Assembly (NCBI GenBank): GCA_020848905.1
Contig: JADLHG010000067.1
Location: forward strand, 1 to 64,000
Origin: Deltaproteobacteria bacterium
GTDB lineage: Bacteria; Myxococcota_A; Polyangia; GCA-2747355; JADLHG01
Length of the DNA stretch: 64,000 bases
Direction of reading: 5' to 3'
Shown: piece after piece, positions 60,693 through 64,000 of the stretch
Position numbering within the stretch: position 1 is the first letter of the stretch
Layout: the number at the start of each line of letters is the position of its first letter
Translations under genes and position numbers: made by a program
Notes under the pieces: model-generated
The model's database searches: none
Seen by the model: the letters and a program-made list of their open reading frames with translations, nothing else
Told to the model about the DNA's origin: nothing

Positions 60693-61949
60693 ATGACCCA
60701 ACGCGCGCGCTCCGAAGAACCGATTCAGCACGTCCGCCTGAGCTCCGGCATTCCGCTCCTCGCCCAGCCCCTGCCCGGCTACCACACCGCCAGCCTGAGC
60801 CTCCGCGTGCTGGGCGGGCTGGCCAGCGAGCCCGAGGGCCTGCAGGGGCTCGCCCTGGTGCTCGGGCGCACGGTGAACAAGGGGACCACGCGACGCGACG
60901 CGCGCAGCCTGGCCGACGCCTTCGACGCTCTCGGCGTGCAGCCCGGCATCTCGAGCAACACGCAGAGCTGGGTCTTCAGCCTGAGCGCCCTGCCGGAGCT
61001 CCTTCCCGACGGCGTCGCGCTCGTCGGAGAGATGCTGCGCGAGGCCACCTTCCCCGACGACGCGGTGCAGACGGCGATCTCCCTCACCCGGCAGGAGCTC
61101 GCGAGCATGGAGGACAACGGCCGCGCGCTCCTGCGCCGGCAGATGTCGTTCCAGACCTACGGGCCCGTGCTCGGGCGCCACAGCCTCGGCACCGCCGAAG
61201 GGCTCGACCGCCTCGACCCCGCCCTCGTGCGCGCGCACTGGGGGAAGGTGCTCTGCCGCTCGGCGGTCGCCGTCTCCGTCGCCGGCGCGTACGACCTGCC
61301 GCGCGTCGTGGCCGCGCTGGAGCGCATGCTGGCCGACCTGCCCGAGGGAGAGGCCTACGGCCAGGACGCCGTGCAGACCTTCACGCCGACCTGCTCGCAC
61401 ATCCAGAAGCCGCTCGAGCAGACGCAGATCGGCATCAGCTACCGCGGGGTGCCCTACGATCACCCCGAGCAGCCGGTGGAGCGCGTGATGCTCTCGGTGC
61501 TCTCGGGCGGGATGGGGGCGCGCCTCTTCACCGAGGTGCGCGAGAAGCAGGGTCTCGTCTACTGGGTCAGCGCGTGGCGCGAGCACCTGCGCAACGTGGG
61601 CATGATCCACCTCGGCGCGGCCACCACCCCCCAGCGCTGCCAGCAGACCTACGACACGCTGCTGCGCGAGGTCGCGCGCCTCGAGGAGGACCTGACCGAG
61701 GAGGAGCTCGAGCGGGCGAAGATCGGCATCCTCTCGAGCGCGGTGACGAGCGGGGCTACGGTGGCCCGGCGCGCCGCGGAGCTGCTCTCCGACTACTTCC
61801 TGCTCGGCAAGGGGCTCAGGCTCGAGGAGAAGAACGCCGCGGTGCGCAAGGTCACGCTCGACGACATCCGAGGCTACCTCCGCAACCACCCGCGCGACGC
61901 GCTGTCGGTGGCCACCGTCGGGGTCGAGCCGCTGAAGGTGACGCCGTAG
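60693..61949 (+). CDS. Inactive-type M16 peptidase subunit
   Basis: A 418-residue M16 family protein with the fold but not the zinc site. Where the partner has HFLEH, this reads LVLGR (positions about 55-59), so both histidines and the glutamate are lost. It keeps the C-terminal signature RLFTEVREKQGLVYWVSA, the Arg/Tyr substrate-binding motif that the partner lacks in clear form. Bacterial and mitochondrial M16 enzymes often work as heterodimers of one zinc subunit and one such partner. The start at 60693 fits the conserved N-terminus; an in-frame ATG at 60672 is the alternative. The next gene begins after two bases. Confidence 0.87.
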   Translation: MTQRARSEEPIQHVRLSSGIPLLAQPLPGYHTASLSLRVLGGLASEPEGLQGLALVLGRTVNKGTTRRDARSLADAFDALGVQPGISSNTQSWVFSLSALPELLPDGVALVGEMLREATFPDDAVQTAISLTRQELASMEDNGRALLRRQMSFQTYGPVLGRHSLGTAEGLDRLDPALVRAHWGKVLCRSAVAVSVAGAYDLPRVVAALERMLADLPEGEAYGQDAVQTFTPTCSHIQKPLEQTQIGISYRGVPYDHPEQPVERVMLSVLSGGMGARLFTEVREKQGLVYWVSAWREHLRNVGMIHLGAATTPQRCQQTYDTLLREVARLEEDLTEEELERAKIGILSSAVTSGATVARRAAELLSDYFLLGKGLRLEEKNAAVRKVTLDDIRGYLRNHPRDALSVATVGVEPLKVTP

Positions 61950-61951
61950 CC

Positions 61952-63196
61952 ATGGAAGCCTTCATCCAGCGTCGGCTCGCCAACGGGCTCCAGGTCTGTC
62001 TCGAGCCCTTGCCGCACCTGCCCTCCGCGGCCTGCGGGTTTCTGGTCCGCACCGGGTCGCGCGACGAGGTGGCGGGCGAAGAGGGACTGAGTCACTTCCT
62101 CGAGCACATGTGCTTCAAGGGGACGCGCACCCGCAGCGCGGTCGAGATCAACCAGGCCTTCGACCGGCTCGGCAGCCAGTACAACGCCTACACGAGCGCC
62201 GAACGCACCATCTATTACGGCTGGGTGCCGGCGGAGAACCTTCGCGCGCAGGCGGCGCTCCTGGCCGAGATGATGCGCAGCACGATGACGGCCGAGGACT
62301 TTGCCACCGAGAAGGAGGTGATCCTCGAGGAGATCGCGCAGTACCGCGACAGCCTGATGAGCAGCCTCTACGAGAAGGCGATGGCGCAGCTCTTCGCCGG
62401 CTCGCCGCTCGCGCACAGCGTGCTCGGCTACCCGGAGACCATCGCTCCGCTGCCGCGCGAGCGCATGCTGGCCTATCACGCGCGGCGCTACGGGGCCGAG
62501 AACCTCGTCTTCGTGGCCGCGGGCCAGTTCGATCCCGAGCCGCTCATCGCGCACGTCGAGGCGCTCACGGCGGACTGGGGGCGCGGCGAAGGGGGGCGCA
62601 ACCAGCCGCGCCCGACGCCCAGACCCGGGCGGCTCGTCGAGGAGACGACGCGCTTCACCCAGCAAGGGATGACGCTCAGCGTGCCGGGGCCGGCGGGGCG
62701 GGGGGGCGACCTGCGGCCGGGGATGCTCTCGCGCATCCTGTCGGGGGACAACAGCCGCATCTACTGGGAGATCCAGCAGCGCGGGCTCTGCCCGAGCGCG
62801 GGCATCTATTACCAGCCCTTCTCGGACGCCGGGCTCTTCGTGCTCTACGGGCTGGGGGATCCGGAGCGGATGCCGGCGGTGCTCGACGCGCTCCGCGAGC
62901 AGGCGCGGCGCATGACCGTCGACGGACCGACGGACGACGAGCTGCAGCGGGTGAAGAACAACGTGCGCACCTCGCTCGCCACGGACGGCGATTCGCCGAT
63001 GAGCCGGCTCCTGCAGCTCGTCGAGGATCTCGAGACGCTCGGCACCCCGAAGACCCTCGAGGAGCACCTCGGCCGCGTGGAGGCGATCACGGTGGAGTCG
63101 ATCCGCGAGCTCCTCGCCGAGTACCCCCTCACCGCCGAGGGCTTTCTGGCCACGATGGGGCCCCCGGCCGCCGGGGCGGAGACGCCTCCGGCGTAG
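61952..63196 (+). CDS. Zinc-binding M16 peptidase subunit
   Basis: A 414-residue M16 metallopeptidase with the inverted zinc motif HFLEH (48-52) in EEGLSHFLEHMCFKGT and the downstream Glu region EKEVILEEIAQYRD. The family degrades or processes small peptides inside a closed chamber. No signal peptide is seen, so it is likely cytoplasmic. It starts two bases after the inactive paralogue stops and ends in a Pro/Ala tail. The second half is less conserved than that of its partner, as expected if the two split the catalytic and substrate-gripping roles. Confidence 0.9.
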   Translation: MEAFIQRRLANGLQVCLEPLPHLPSAACGFLVRTGSRDEVAGEEGLSHFLEHMCFKGTRTRSAVEINQAFDRLGSQYNAYTSAERTIYYGWVPAENLRAQAALLAEMMRSTMTAEDFATEKEVILEEIAQYRDSLMSSLYEKAMAQLFAGSPLAHSVLGYPETIAPLPRERMLAYHARRYGAENLVFVAAGQFDPEPLIAHVEALTADWGRGEGGRNQPRPTPRPGRLVEETTRFTQQGMTLSVPGPAGRGGDLRPGMLSRILSGDNSRIYWEIQQRGLCPSAGIYYQPFSDAGLFVLYGLGDPERMPAVLDALREQARRMTVDGPTDDELQRVKNNVRTSLATDGDSPMSRLLQLVEDLETLGTPKTLEEHLGRVEAITVESIRELLAEYPLTAEGFLATMGPPAAGAETPPA

Positions 63197-63236
63197 CGGA
63201 GAGGCGCGAGCGGAGACGCGCGGCCTCGGCCCTGCG

Positions 63237-63974
63237 TCAGAGCTCCCGGCACCCCGAGCGCATCCAGCGCTCCAGCAGCACGAAGAGCGGCGAGCTGACC
63301 CCCTGCGCGCGCAGCGCGACCAGCGGGGCGACCGCGTCGATGGGCGTGAGCGAGAAGCGCCCCTCGTGCATCAGCGCCAGGTGTGTGGCCCACTCCTCGA
63401 GGCGGTCGAGGATGTGCGTGGCGTAGACGATCGTGGCCCCGCGGAGCTCGCTCTCCTCGCGCAGCAGCGCGAGGAGCTCGGCCCGACCGAGGAGGTCCAG
63501 GTCGCGCGTGGCCTCGTCGAGGAGCAGCACCTCGCTCGGTCGGAGGAGCGCGAGCAGGAGCTGCACCCGCCGCCGCTGCCCGTCCGAGACGCGGTGCATG
63601 CGCCAGCCGCGGTTCACGTCGAGCAGGTGCAAGAGCCGCTCGCAGCGCAAGGGGTCGAGGGCCCGCACGCCGTCAAGGATCTCCTGCACGGTGATGTCCA
63701 CGTTCAGCGGGAAGGCCCCGCCGATCCAGGTCAGGTGCGCCGCGAGGCCGGTGTCGTGGAAGGCCGGCCGCCCGAGCACGCGGACGAGCGCCTGGGGGAC
63801 CATGTGCTTGCCGCCGAGGATGCGGAGCAGGGTGCTCTTGCCGGCCCCGTTCGGACCGACGAGCACGCAGCGCGCACCGCGCTCGAGCGAAAACGAGACG
63901 TCGCGCACGACGGGGACCGGGACGTCCGGGTAAGCGTAGCTGAGGCCGGAGACTTCGATCGCGGGGTCGGACAT
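63237..63974 (-). CDS. CAF16-like ABC ATPase
   Basis: A 245-residue soluble ABC ATPase without membrane segments. It has Walker A GPNGAGKSTLLRILGGKH, signature VSDGQRRRVQLL in place of LSGGQ, Walker B VLLLDEATRDLD and H-loop YATHILD. The GGKHMV, LGRPAFHDT, VSDGQRRRVQ and YATHI...WATH combination matches the yeast CAF16/plant ABCI20-type subfamily, which lacks cognate permeases in eukaryotes. No permease gene is next to it here. The function in bacteria is not established. The gene is convergent with the M16 pair. Confidence 0.85.
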   Translation of the reverse strand: MSDPAIEVSGLSYAYPDVPVPVVRDVSFSLERGARCVLVGPNGAGKSTLLRILGGKHMVPQALVRVLGRPAFHDTGLAAHLTWIGGAFPLNVDITVQEILDGVRALDPLRCERLLHLLDVNRGWRMHRVSDGQRRRVQLLLALLRPSEVLLLDEATRDLDLLGRAELLALLREESELRGATIVYATHILDRLEEWATHLALMHEGRFSLTPIDAVAPLVALRAQGVSSPLFVLLERWMRSGCREL

Positions 63975-64000
63975 CGGTGCGAGGCTCCCCTGGTTAGGGT

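Noticed and set aside
1-64000. CRISPR arrays, tRNA or rRNA genes, prophage or integrative-element genes
   Set aside because: I saw no regularly spaced repeats, tRNA-like cloverleafs with CCA, rRNA motifs, integrases or phage structural genes on either strand.

Overview
The window is a GC-rich (about 70 percent), densely packed bacterial chromosome segment carrying roughly 50 protein genes on both strands. I see no tRNA, rRNA, CRISPR array, integrase or phage module. The gene content points to the Myxococcota (former deltaproteobacteria). It includes Hanks-type Ser/Thr kinases fused to AAA/TPR or DUF4388 modules, an FHA-TPR membrane protein, PEGA domains, many lipoproteins with Asp/Ala/Gly-rich tethers, a MopE-like cysteine motif, a Kazal domain, and a one-TolQ/two-TolR motor set like AglQRS. 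This is inferred from domain habits; no ribosomal marker is present.

Layout. 1-126 looks like the terminal end of an IS21-type element. 232-2506 is an overlapping STAS / FAH-hydrolase / aminotransferase operon. 2511-12104 holds an orphan minus-strand terminator, a 1280-residue kinase-AAA-TPR regulator, two lipoproteins and an FHA-TPR protein. 12199-15533 has a single-domain response regulator, a flippase-like membrane protein and the TolQ/TolR/TolR cluster. 15619-22380 is rich in exported proteins. It has a lamin-tail lipoprotein, a tandem C39-like cysteine-protease-fold protein, a class II aldolase-like protein, and a translationally coupled pair of exported bleomycin-hydrolase-type (C1B) proteins, the first with every catalytic residue replaced. 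22394-23521 has a frameshifted SET-like gene and an AbrB/PIN toxin-antitoxin pair. 23613-32094 has an M48 peptidase and two dynamin-like GTPases flanking a beta-CASP metallo-beta-lactamase nuclease that carries a signal peptide. 32222-37433 has a DUF4388 kinase, a Kazal lipoprotein and two exported unknowns.

37640-40576 is an overlapping rnhB / glycosyltransferase / phosphorylase-like / SDR operon. It converges on a minus-strand adaptor-permease-ATPase exporter (40557-43798). 43992-48186 carries an NAD kinase, a response regulator, a J-domain protein and a tandem cNMP-binding protein. 48350-52575 has a pseudo-receiver/HATPase/PEGA membrane protein and a pair of exported proteins, one with short N/Q/V/G-rich tandem repeats. 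52600-57406 has a lid-less Hsp70 divergent from a GH35-like glycosidase coupled to an unknown protein. 57409-60474 holds three exported unknowns. 60693-63196 is an active/inactive M16 peptidase pair, followed by a CAF16-like ABC ATPase.

Three protease-fold loci here pair an intact catalytic site with a lost one: C39-like within one chain, C1B in tandem genes, and M16 in tandem genes. The C1B pair is the strongest candidate for something undescribed. Both members are exported, one is a complete pseudo-enzyme, and both end in a transposase-like helix-turn-helix extension. The signal-peptide-bearing beta-CASP nuclease between two dynamin-like GTPases is the second.
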